Of a stretch of 20,955 bases of DNA, positions 1 through 8,508 are shown piece by piece. Position numbers and translations under genes: made by a program. The notes beneath the pieces were generated by a model that saw nothing but the letters and a program-made list of their open reading frames with translations, did no database searches and had not been told where the DNA came from. The stretch's first letter is position 1. Every line of letters begins with the position of its first letter. Origin of the DNA: JBFXAM01 sp050184295 (GTDB lineage: Bacteria; Planctomycetota; Phycisphaerae; UBA1845; Fen-1342); the NCBI GenBank assembly GCA_050184295.1, contig JBFXAM010000076.1, forward strand, positions 1 through 20,955. Reading direction: 5' to 3'.

Positions 1-2546
<2,546 letters not shown>

Positions 2547-2558
2547 TCCGCAGCCGGG

Positions 2559-2573
2559 CGCACCGCCGGTGCG
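2559..2573 (+). terminator. Hairpin just after gcvP, possible weak terminator
   Basis: CGCACC-GCC-GGTGCG forms a six-pair stem with a three-base loop, 12 bases after the gcvP stop. No T-run follows, so it is not a canonical intrinsic terminator; it may only protect the 3' end or do nothing. Confidence 0.25.
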
Positions 2574-2692
2574 ACGCGGCGCGGCCGATGCGCGCCGTGC
2601 CCGGTGTGCGCGGTTTCTCGCGCGACTCAGCGAAAGTTGAAGTTCGATCGCGAGCCGCTCGGCATGACGCGCTGGAGCGGCCCCCCTTGCTT

Positions 2693-2728
2693 CGGTATTG
2701 CAAGCGATACCGGCGCTGCAAGCGGCGA
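2693..2728. promoter_or_regulatory. Palindrome and direct repeat, candidate operator for the LacI-family regulator
   Basis: Bases 2693-2712 (CGGTATTGCAAGCGATACCG) form an imperfect palindrome in which 8 of 10 base pairs of the half-sites match. The core TGCAAGCG (2699-2706) recurs as a direct repeat at 2717-2724, exactly 18 bases downstream. LacI-family operators are typically 14-20 bp palindromes, often with GCAA half-sites and a central CG. The site lies about 100 bases before a candidate promoter and 200 bases before the regulator gene. Autoregulation is inference. Confidence 0.35.
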
Positions 2729-2812
2729 CGATCGTCCGGTCTGCGCCGACACCCGGCGGCCCCGGGCCCCGGATTGAAACGATCTGCGCACACGCTCCGG
2801 CCCCGCTTTTAT

Positions 2813-2842
2813 TTGCCAATCTTGAAAAATAGGGGGAATAAT
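2813..2842 (+). promoter_or_regulatory. Candidate sigma70-type promoter for the LacI-family gene
   Basis: TTGCCA at 2813-2818 and AATAAT at 2837-2842 are separated by 18 bases, in the only clearly A/T-rich stretch of this gap (2809-2848). Transcription would start near 2850, right at a 14-base perfect palindrome of six G, CG and six C (2850-2863). Confidence 0.4.
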
Positions 2843-2849
2843 CCAACTT

Positions 2850-2863
2850 GGGGGGCGCCCCCC
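2850..2863. promoter_or_regulatory. 14-bp perfect palindrome (G6-CG-C6) next to the promoter
   Basis: Six G, then CG, then six C: a perfect palindrome with a central CG, just downstream of the candidate -10 box. The position suits a repressor site that would block transcription start, and the central CG suits LacI-family proteins. It may equally be chance in GC-rich DNA. Confidence 0.3.
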
Positions 2864-2912
2864 ATCGCCTATCGAAGGTATACTTCAAGTGCGCTGGGAT
2901 GTGAGGCCGCAA

Positions 2913-3947
2913 ATGCAAAAGCCGCTGGGAGCGCCGGTTACGATCTCGCAGATCGCCGGTCGCGTGGGGTTGTCGCAAGCCACGGTTTCACGCGTGCTCA
3001 ACGGGAAGGGTGCCGGATTCATCTCCGACGCCACCCGCGAGCGCGTGCTGAACGTCGCTCGCGAGATGGGCTATCGTCCGAACCGACTCGCGCGCGGGTT
3101 GGTTACCGGACGCACGCGAGTGATCTCGGTCTGGATCCGCAACCTCGACCGGCCCTACTACGCCGGCATTCTCCGCGCCCTCCAGCAGTTCGCGCTCTCA
3201 GACGGCTACGAGATCATCCTGCGGTGCTTCCGCGACGCGGGCACGCCGGACGACCGTTCGCCGCCGGTCGATCCGCTGGCCGCAACCTGGCCGGTGGACG
3301 GCGTCTTTGCCGTCGACACGCGCACCTTTGCGACCGTATTCGCAGCCTCCGACCCGCAGCAGAGCGTGCCGCTGGTCGGCATGAGCAGTGATTACCTCGA
3401 AGATCGCGACTACGTCGCGTTCGACGCGATCATCGGCGTCCGACAGGCGGTGCAGCATCTCGTCGACATCGGGTGCCGGCGCATCGCGCACCTGTCGGCC
3501 GAGCGTTCGATCGACCGCGTTCGCCGGGCGCGCGCGGACACCTACGCCGAAGTGCTCCGCGCATCCGAGCGCACGCCCGAGGTCATCCACGCCCCCGGCG
3601 AGTCGCGCCCTGAAGCCCGGGACGCGATCGTTAGCCACATCCGTGCCCACGGCGCCCCGGACGGGCTCTTCTGCCTCAACGACGACATGGCCCTCGGCGC
3701 CTACCGCGGGCTGCGCGACCTCAATCTGCGTGTGCCCGAAGATGTCGCGCTGGTTGGGTGCGACGGAATCCTCGACACCGAGTATCTCGACGTCCCGCTC
3801 ACCACGATCGTTCAACCGGTCGAGGAAATGTGCCGTCTCGCGTGGCAGGTGATGATGCGCCGACTTCAGGATCCCGCGACGCCCACGCAGCAGATCCTCC
3901 TCAGTCCGCGGCTGCTGATTCGAGAGTCCACCCGCCGAGCGACCTGA
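2913..3947 (+). CDS. LacI-family transcriptional regulator
   Basis: DNA-binding regulator with an N-terminal LacI helix-turn-helix (VTISQIAGRVGLSQATVSRV, about residues 9-28), a hinge region (YRPNRLARGLV) and a periplasmic-binding-protein-like sugar/effector domain up to the C-terminal LTTIVQPVEEM and LLIRES signatures. 344 aa, normal family length. I chose the ATG at 2913 because GAGG at 2903-2906 sits six bases upstream; an in-frame GTG at 2889 would add eight residues. The effector cannot be read from the sequence. No sugar transport or catabolic gene adjoins it: gcvP is upstream and gatC is convergent downstream, so its targets are probably elsewhere, apart from possible autoregulation through the palindromes upstream. 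Confidence 0.93.
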   Translation: MQKPLGAPVTISQIAGRVGLSQATVSRVLNGKGAGFISDATRERVLNVAREMGYRPNRLARGLVTGRTRVISVWIRNLDRPYYAGILRALQQFALSDGYEIILRCFRDAGTPDDRSPPVDPLAATWPVDGVFAVDTRTFATVFAASDPQQSVPLVGMSSDYLEDRDYVAFDAIIGVRQAVQHLVDIGCRRIAHLSAERSIDRVRRARADTYAEVLRASERTPEVIHAPGESRPEARDAIVSHIRAHGAPDGLFCLNDDMALGAYRGLRDLNLRVPEDVALVGCDGILDTEYLDVPLTTIVQPVEEMCRLAWQVMMRRLQDPATPTQQILLSPRLLIRESTRRAT

Positions 3948-3963
3948 CGCGCGGGTCGGGGAC

Positions 3964-3985
3964 CGGTCGATGGGTGCGGCGACCG
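3964..3985. terminator. Hairpin between the convergent LacI-family gene and gatC
   Basis: CGGTCG (3964-3969) and CGACCG (3980-3985) form a six-pair stem with a ten-base loop in the 45-base gap between the two stop codons. Location suits a shared terminator, but neither strand shows a T-run, so the call is weak. Confidence 0.25.
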
Positions 3986-3992
3986 AACCGAG

Positions 3993-4301
3993 TCACGCCC
4001 CCGAGTTCGGATCGAGCACGGCGGGCACGCGAAAGCAGTCCCCCTGGCGTTGCGGCGCGTTCTGCAACGCCGCCTCCGTTTCGAGCGGCGCCAGCGGCGT
4101 GTCGTCCCGGAGCACGCTGGTTCGTGCCAGCGGGTGCGCCAGCGGTTCGACGTTGTCCACATCGACCGCCGAAAGCTGATCTACATACGAGACGATTTCC
4201 GTGAGCTGGTTCGCGAGCTGGGCGGCGGTCGAAGCCGAAAGTTCGAGCCGCGCGAGCGTCGCGATCCGCCGAACGGCGTTCTGGTCGAGCGGTGTCTTCA
4301 T
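3993..4301 (-). CDS. gatC: Aspartyl/glutamyl-tRNA amidotransferase subunit C
   Basis: Small subunit of the GatCAB complex, which converts Glu-tRNA(Gln) or Asp-tRNA(Asn) to the amidated form in bacteria lacking GlnRS and/or AsnRS. 102 aa, the usual length. Recognised by the N-terminal VRRIATLARLELS, the central ITEIVSYVDQL-like helix (LTEIVSYVDQLSAVDVDNVE) and the C-terminal belt LQNAPQRQGDCFRVPAVLD. GatC wraps around GatA, but neither gatA nor gatB is in the window: downstream is a convergent regulator. It follows rpmB by 67 bases on the same strand and is probably co-transcribed with it. No clear Shine-Dalgarno precedes the ATG at 4301. Confidence 0.95.
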   Translation of the reverse strand: MKTPLDQNAVRRIATLARLELSASTAAQLANQLTEIVSYVDQLSAVDVDNVEPLAHPLARTSVLRDDTPLAPLETEAALQNAPQRQGDCFRVPAVLDPNSGA

Positions 4302-4368
4302 CCGCGATGGGGCCGGCTGGGGCGCGCGCCCGCGGGCGATCGAAGCGGTTTGAAGATGACGCTGTGGT

Positions 4369-4638
4369 TCACGATGCGGCGGCTTGCTGCTCTTGCGGGC
4401 GATCGCGCTTCGGCGGCTTCACGATGAAGCCCATCCGCATCGCCTTGGCGCTGACCCACACGCGCGTGATCTTGCCGTCCACGAGCGCGCGGACGCGCTG
4501 CATGTTCGCGCGGAATCTCCGCCGGCTGATGCCCGTCGTCTTTCGACCCACGCCGCCGAGATACTTGGCCTTCCCGCGCCGGGAGAGGGAGTTTCCGAAA
4601 ATCGTCTTCTTGCCGGTGACCGGACAAACACGCGACAT
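4369..4638 (-). CDS. rpmB: 50S ribosomal protein L28
   Basis: Large-subunit ribosomal protein bL28. The 89-residue product begins MSRVCPVTGKK and continues with GNSLSRRGKAKYL and the conserved basic segment RRRFRANMQRV, ending in a charged/Gln tail. I place the start at the ATG at 4636-4638, preceded by AGGTG five bases upstream; the frame is open a further 23 codons upstream but that extension (MLAVLFRLVRSG...) does not look like L28. First gene of a likely rpmB-gatC transcript, with a good promoter at 4711-4739 and a leader of roughly 65 bases. Only one Cys in the N-terminus (VCPVTGK), so it is not the zinc-binding four-Cys form. Confidence 0.96.
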   Translation of the reverse strand: MSRVCPVTGKKTIFGNSLSRRGKAKYLGGVGRKTTGISRRRFRANMQRVRALVDGKITRVWVSAKAMRMGFIVKPPKRDRPQEQQAAAS

Positions 4639-4710
4639 AATGCACCTGCGCGAGCTGCGAACCCTTCCGGCGCCGCTCCGGACCAGCCGGAACAAAACGG
4701 CGAGCACAAC

Positions 4711-4739
4711 AATTTACCGCCGCCCACCACCAGCGTCAA
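4711..4739 (-). promoter_or_regulatory. Sigma70-type promoter for rpmB-gatC
   Basis: Reading the minus strand, TTGACG (4739 to 4734) is followed after exactly 17 bases by TAAATT (4716 to 4711). This is the best sigma70-like match in the window. Transcription would start near 4704, leaving a leader of about 65 bases before the rpmB ATG. Confidence 0.55.
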
Positions 4740-4756
4740 ACCTCGTGCGGAACGGG

Positions 4757-4790
4757 GTCGTGGGTCATGGGTCGCGGGTCGGCGGGTCGG
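4757..4790. repeat. Degenerate GGGTC tandem repeat
   Basis: GGGTC occurs four times at 7-9 base intervals. Low-complexity repeat immediately before the hairpin repeat pair in the divergent rpmB/aminopeptidase region. No function can be assigned. Confidence 0.4.
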
Positions 4791-4802
4791 TTTGATCCCG
4801 GG

Positions 4803-4859
4803 GGCACGGGTGTCTCGCCCGTTTATCTCGCTCTGGGTGGTGCGGGCGTCTCGCCCGTT
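4803..4859. repeat. Pair of 21-base hairpin repeats, 36-base spacing (REP-like)
   Basis: Two copies, 4803-4823 and 4839-4859, share 18 of 21 bases around the core GTCTCGCCCGTT. Each can fold: ACGGG/CCCGT around a seven-base loop in the first, CGGGCG/CGCCCG around TCT in the second. Translated forward they give TGVSPV and AGVSPV, in reverse NGRDTR and NGRDAR. From general familiarity I associate such peptides with spurious ORFs over dispersed repeats in planctomycete genomes; this could not be searched here. They lie between divergent genes, outside the coding regions. Confidence 0.55.
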
Positions 4860-4942
4860 CACGCAGCCTGGCCGCCCAAGCTGTCACGCGGCCGGATTGT
4901 TGCGGGGCATCCCGCGCGCCCGCGGATCGATTGCCGGTCACT

Positions 4943-4971
4943 TTGCACCACGTGCCGCGTGCGGTTAGATT
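4943..4971 (+). promoter_or_regulatory. Candidate promoter for the aminopeptidase-accB-accC run
   Basis: TTGCAC (4943-4948) and TAGATT (4966-4971) with a 17-base spacer, about 75 bases before the aminopeptidase ATG. Each box matches the sigma70 consensus only partly. Confidence 0.35.
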
Positions 4972-5043
4972 CGTCGCGGTGGGTCGACTGCGGCCGCAAC
5001 ATTCCGATGGCATGTCGATCCTAAAGTGTTCAGGAACAAGAAC

Positions 5044-6138
5044 ATGTCGAAATCGAGGGGTGTCCCTCCGGGACCATTCGCAAGTCGTATCGAGGCCGTC
5101 CGCACCGAGCTATCGCGCCGAAAGGCAGACGGTTACCTCGTCCAGGATCGCTTCGACCAAATCTGGCTGACGGGATTCACCGGTGAGGACGGGTTGGTGC
5201 TGGTTACGCCGCGCGACGTCGTCCTGCTGACCGACTCGCGCTTCGATGAGGCCGCCGAAGCCGAAGCGCCGTGGGCGAGCCGCGTTCTCCGTCAGAAACG
5301 GGGGCCGGAGGCGACTGCCAAGGCCCTGAAGCGCGCCCGGCTGAAGCGCGTCGCGTTCAATCCCCAGCATATGTCCGTCGCCGTGTTCGCCGATCTCCAG
5401 AAACTCGCACGTCCCGCGCACGTTGTGGCTGCTGGCGGCGTGATTTCCTCGCTGCGAGTGCGCAAGGACGCCGACGAGGTCCGCCGCATCCGCAATGCGA
5501 TCCGCATTGCCGAGCGCGCTTACAACGACCTTCGCGCATGGCTGCGCCCGGGCATGACCGAGCGGCAGGTCGCGGCCCGGCTGGTCTACGAGATGCAGGT
5601 TCTCGGGGCGCAAGCCGGCGCGTTTCCGCCGATCGTGGCGGTCGGCGCGAATGCGTCGATGCCGCATTACGAGAGTGGCGACGCCGTGGTGAACGCGCGC
5701 GAGCCGGTGCTGATCGACTGGGGGGCCCGCGCCGGGTGGTATGTCAGCGACTTGACCCGTACACTGGCGCTCGGTAGCATCGCGCCCGAATTGAGCGCGG
5801 TGCACGCGATCGTCCGCGAAGCCCACAATCGGGCGATCGCGGCCGTGCGTCCGGGCGTCCGGGCCTCCGCCGTGGACAAAGTTGCGCGCGATCACATCGC
5901 GCACGCCGGCTACGGCGAGCGCTTTCAGCACGGGCTGGGTCACGGCATCGGCCTGAACGTTCACGAAGCTCCGAGCGTTCGCCGACAGGTTCCCGATCGG
6001 CTGGAGCCGGGAATGGTGATCACGATCGAGCCCGGCATCTATCTTCCCGGCGTGGGCGGTGTCCGCATCGAAGACGACGTACTGGTGACGGAAACCGGTT
6101 ACGAAATCCTCTCGTCGCTCCCGACCGAGCTGCGCTGA
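5044..6138 (+). CDS. Xaa-Pro aminopeptidase-like M24 metallopeptidase
   Basis: Cytoplasmic two-metal peptidase of the M24B (aminopeptidase P / Xaa-Pro dipeptidase) family, which cleaves the bond before proline. An N-terminal creatinase-like domain (to about residue 130) precedes the pita-bread catalytic domain. All five metal ligands are visible; counted from the ATG at 5044 they are Asp225 (LIDWG), Asp236 (SDLTR), His300 (GLGHGIG), Glu329 (TIEPGIY) and Glu343 (RIEDD). I chose this ATG because AGGA (5032-5035) precedes it by eight bases; an in-frame GTG at 5026 would add six residues. 364 aa, typical. It is followed by accB after 48 bases, an order also known from Firmicutes, where a PapA-type peptidase lies upstream of accBC. 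Whether it acts as an aminopeptidase or a dipeptidase cannot be decided from sequence. Confidence 0.93.
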   Translation: MSKSRGVPPGPFASRIEAVRTELSRRKADGYLVQDRFDQIWLTGFTGEDGLVLVTPRDVVLLTDSRFDEAAEAEAPWASRVLRQKRGPEATAKALKRARLKRVAFNPQHMSVAVFADLQKLARPAHVVAAGGVISSLRVRKDADEVRRIRNAIRIAERAYNDLRAWLRPGMTERQVAARLVYEMQVLGAQAGAFPPIVAVGANASMPHYESGDAVVNAREPVLIDWGARAGWYVSDLTRTLALGSIAPELSAVHAIVREAHNRAIAAVRPGVRASAVDKVARDHIAHAGYGERFQHGLGHGIGLNVHEAPSVRRQVPDRLEPGMVITIEPGIYLPGVGGVRIEDDVLVTETGYEILSSLPTELR

Positions 6139-6186
6139 CGCCGTCGTTTCGGCCCGCATGGCCATACCTTCTTCGAGTCAAACTCC

Positions 6187-6654
6187 ATGGAAATTCCCAT
6201 CGATCAACTGAAAAGCCTGGTCGAATTGATGGTCACGCACGACCTGAGTCGGGTCGAGCTGCGCGAAGGCGAAGCGCTCATCCTGCTCCGTCGCGGACAA
6301 CCCGTCGTGACCAGCGCGCCTGCCGCGGCAACGTTGGCGCCGCTCGGCGCCAACGGCGCGCCCGCGGCACCGCCGGCGGCTGCAATCGTCGAATCGAAGA
6401 CCGCTGACGCCAACGAGATTCTCATCCGTTCGCCCATGGTCGGCACGTTCTATGCCGCGCCAGATCCCGAATCGCCGGCGTTTGTTTCGATCGGCGACAA
6501 CGTGCGTGCGGACACGGTGGTGTGCCTGGTCGAGGCGATGAAGGTCTTCAACGAGATTCGCGCCGAAACCCAAGGCCGCGTGGTGCGCGTGCTGGCCAAG
6601 AGCGGCGAAGCCGTCGAGTTCGATCAGCCGCTGTTTGCCGTCGCGTCGGCCTGA
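6187..6654 (+). CDS. accB: Biotin carboxyl carrier protein of acetyl-CoA carboxylase
   Basis: Carries the carboxybiotin between biotin carboxylase and carboxyltransferase in the first step of fatty acid synthesis. 155 aa, normal size. It has an N-terminal helical segment (MEIPIDQLKSLVELM), an Ala/Pro-rich linker (about residues 43-75) and the C-terminal biotinyl domain beginning ILIRSPMVGTFY. The biotinylated lysine is Lys119 in VEAMKVFNEI; the usual EAMK is intact. The ATG at 6187 has no clear Shine-Dalgarno; it sits 48 bases after the aminopeptidase and 186 bases before accC, so translation may depend on the shared transcript. Confidence 0.97.
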   Translation: MEIPIDQLKSLVELMVTHDLSRVELREGEALILLRRGQPVVTSAPAAATLAPLGANGAPAAPPAAAIVESKTADANEILIRSPMVGTFYAAPDPESPAFVSIGDNVRADTVVCLVEAMKVFNEIRAETQGRVVRVLAKSGEAVEFDQPLFAVASA

Positions 6655-6840
6655 TCGCGCGCCGGTTGGTCCCGGCCGTGCCGGACACGCGTCACCCGGT
6701 TCGTCGATCCGCCGCGATCGCCGCCCCGCCAGCGGCGCGATTTCCGAGCACTCGCTCGGGAGCTTCGTGCGGTGGATAAAGATCGGCGACCCACGTGCCG
6801 CCGAGCTTCGTTCCCGCGCCCTCAACGCGAGTGGAGCCTG

Positions 6841-8226
6841 ATGTTCAATCGAATCCTGGTGGCGAACCGCGGTGAGATCGCGCTGCGGGTCATTCGCGCA
6901 TGCCGTGACCTCGGCATCGATGCAATCGCCGTGTACAGCCGCGCCGATCGCGACGCCGCCTATCTGAATCTCGCCAGTGACGCCATCTGCATCGGCGCCG
7001 AGCCCGCCAACCAGTCGTATCTGAATCCGGCCGCGATTCTCGCCGCCGCCGAGATCGCCGACGTGCAGGCGGTGCATCCCGGCTACGGCTTCCTCTCCGA
7101 GAACCCGGTCTTCGCGCAGATGTGCCGCGACTGCCGCATCGAGTTCATCGGACCGTCGGCGGAAGCGATGCGCAAGCTGGGCAACAAGGTGGAAGCCAAG
7201 AAGCTCGCGAAAACGGCGAAGGTGCCGCTGGTCCCCGGCAGCGGCGGGCTCGTTGCCGACGACGACGAAGCCGTGCAGCTCGGCGAACGAATCGGCTATC
7301 CGGTCATGATCAAGGCGGCGGCGGGCGGCGGCGGACGCGGCATGCGCGCCGCGCACAACGAAGTCTCGCTCCGCTCCCACTTCCGCAACGCCCGGGCCGA
7401 GGCCGAGGCCGCGTTCAAGGACGGCAGTCTCTACATCGAAAAACTCATCGAGCGCCCGCGGCACGTCGAGGTGCAGTTGCTCGGCGATCAGCGCGGCCGC
7501 GTGGTTCATCTGTGGGAACGCGACTGCTCGCTGCAACGCCGCCACCAGAAGCTCGTCGAGGAGTCGCCGTCGCCGCACATCAGCCCCAAGACGCGCAAGA
7601 AGCTGTGCGCCGCGGCGGTGCGCCTGGCGGAGGCGGCGGGATACCACTCGGCGGGCACGTGCGAGTTTCTCGTCGACCAGGACGAGAACTTCTATTTCAT
7701 GGAGGTGAACGCCCGCATTCAGGTCGAGCATCCGGTCACCGAGCTGGTCACCGGCGTCGACCTGGTGCAATGGCAGATCCGCATCGCCGCCGGCGAGCCG
7801 CTCAGCATGTCGCAGGCGGACATCGAGCACCGCGGCAGCGCGATCGAGTGTCGCATCAACGCCGAATCGCCGGCCGACGACTTCCGCCCGTGTCCCGGCC
7901 GCATCGACCAGTTCATCGCGCCCGGCGGCCCGGGCGTGCGGCTGGATACGCATGCCTACGCGGGTTACACGGTCGGGCCGCACTACGACTCGATGATCGC
8001 CAAGCTGCTGGTGCACCGCCCGACGCGGGCGGACGCGCTCGCCGCGATGCGCCGCGCGCTCGGCGAGTTCCAGATCGGGCCGATCAAGACGACCATTCCG
8101 CTGCATCAGAAACTGATGGAGCACAGCGACTTCGTTAAAGGCGACGTCGACACTAATTTCATCGAACGCGCCTTCAACACCAACCCCCGCGCGAACCAGC
8201 CGCCGATGGAAAAACGGACGGCGTGA
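6841..8226 (+). CDS. accC: Biotin carboxylase subunit of acetyl-CoA carboxylase
   Basis: ATP-grasp enzyme that carboxylates biotin on AccB using bicarbonate and ATP. The N-terminus is the canonical MFNRILVANRGEIALRVIRA. The glycine-rich ATP lid KAAAGGGGRGMR starts at Lys158, the CSLQRRHQK motif follows, and the catalytic/metal residues Glu288, Asn290 and Arg292 fall in MEVNARIQVEHPVTE at the same numbers as in E. coli AccC. 461 aa. I start at the ATG at 6841 with GGAG four bases upstream; an in-frame GTG at 6772 would add a 23-residue basic extension absent from the family. Last gene of the run, followed by convergent DNA. Confidence 0.97.
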   Translation: MFNRILVANRGEIALRVIRACRDLGIDAIAVYSRADRDAAYLNLASDAICIGAEPANQSYLNPAAILAAAEIADVQAVHPGYGFLSENPVFAQMCRDCRIEFIGPSAEAMRKLGNKVEAKKLAKTAKVPLVPGSGGLVADDDEAVQLGERIGYPVMIKAAAGGGGRGMRAAHNEVSLRSHFRNARAEAEAAFKDGSLYIEKLIERPRHVEVQLLGDQRGRVVHLWERDCSLQRRHQKLVEESPSPHISPKTRKKLCAAAVRLAEAAGYHSAGTCEFLVDQDENFYFMEVNARIQVEHPVTELVTGVDLVQWQIRIAAGEPLSMSQADIEHRGSAIECRINAESPADDFRPCPGRIDQFIAPGGPGVRLDTHAYAGYTVGPHYDSMIAKLLVHRPTRADALAAMRRALGEFQIGPIKTTIPLHQKLMEHSDFVKGDVDTNFIERAFNTNPRANQPPMEKRTA

Positions 8227-8508
8227 GGCGCGCGGCTTGCGCCGGGACGCACGACCGCCGGGATGCCGGGAGTGGCCGGCGGGACGCCGATGCGGCCCAT
8301 CGTCACCGGCGGGATCGCGTCAGCGCGCGTGTTGAGCTGGCGCGGGGCGGCGTACGCCGGCTGGCGCGTTTCGGCGTGTGAGACGTCGGTTTGCCGCGCG
8401 GCGTGTGCACGGGGTCAGCGCGCACGAGACCGCTCTCGTGAGCGCTTCCCGTTTGCTTCACATTCGCGACGAAATCGGTAGACCGGCCGTCGGCCCGCGC
8501 GACGTGGG
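8227..8508. other. Convergent intergenic region between accC and the dehydratase gene
   Basis: 282 bases with no credible gene. GGCGC/GCGCC (8227-8231 and 8239-8243) can form a five-pair stem directly after the accC stop. A second, better hairpin is listed separately at 8423-8440. The stretch 8262-8300 (forward peptide GGTPMRPIVTGG) vaguely resembles another dispersed planctomycete repeat, but one copy does not prove this. Confidence 0.4.
8423..8440. terminator. Hairpin between convergent genes, possible terminator
   Basis: CACGAG-ACCGCT-CTCGTG forms a six-pair stem with a six-base loop, midway between two convergent stops. It is followed by a mixed C/T stretch and not a clean T-run, so termination is only a possibility. 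Confidence 0.3.

Noticed and set aside
6178..8124. 648-codon open frame on the minus strand opposite accB and accC
   Set aside because: Antisense to two certain genes; the peptide is Arg/His/Asp-rich with no domain or signal, so it is a codon-bias shadow.
8262..8310. Possible further dispersed repeat (forward peptide GGTPMRPIVTGG)
   Set aside because: Only one degenerate copy in the window; resemblance is by impression, so it was not listed as a repeat.
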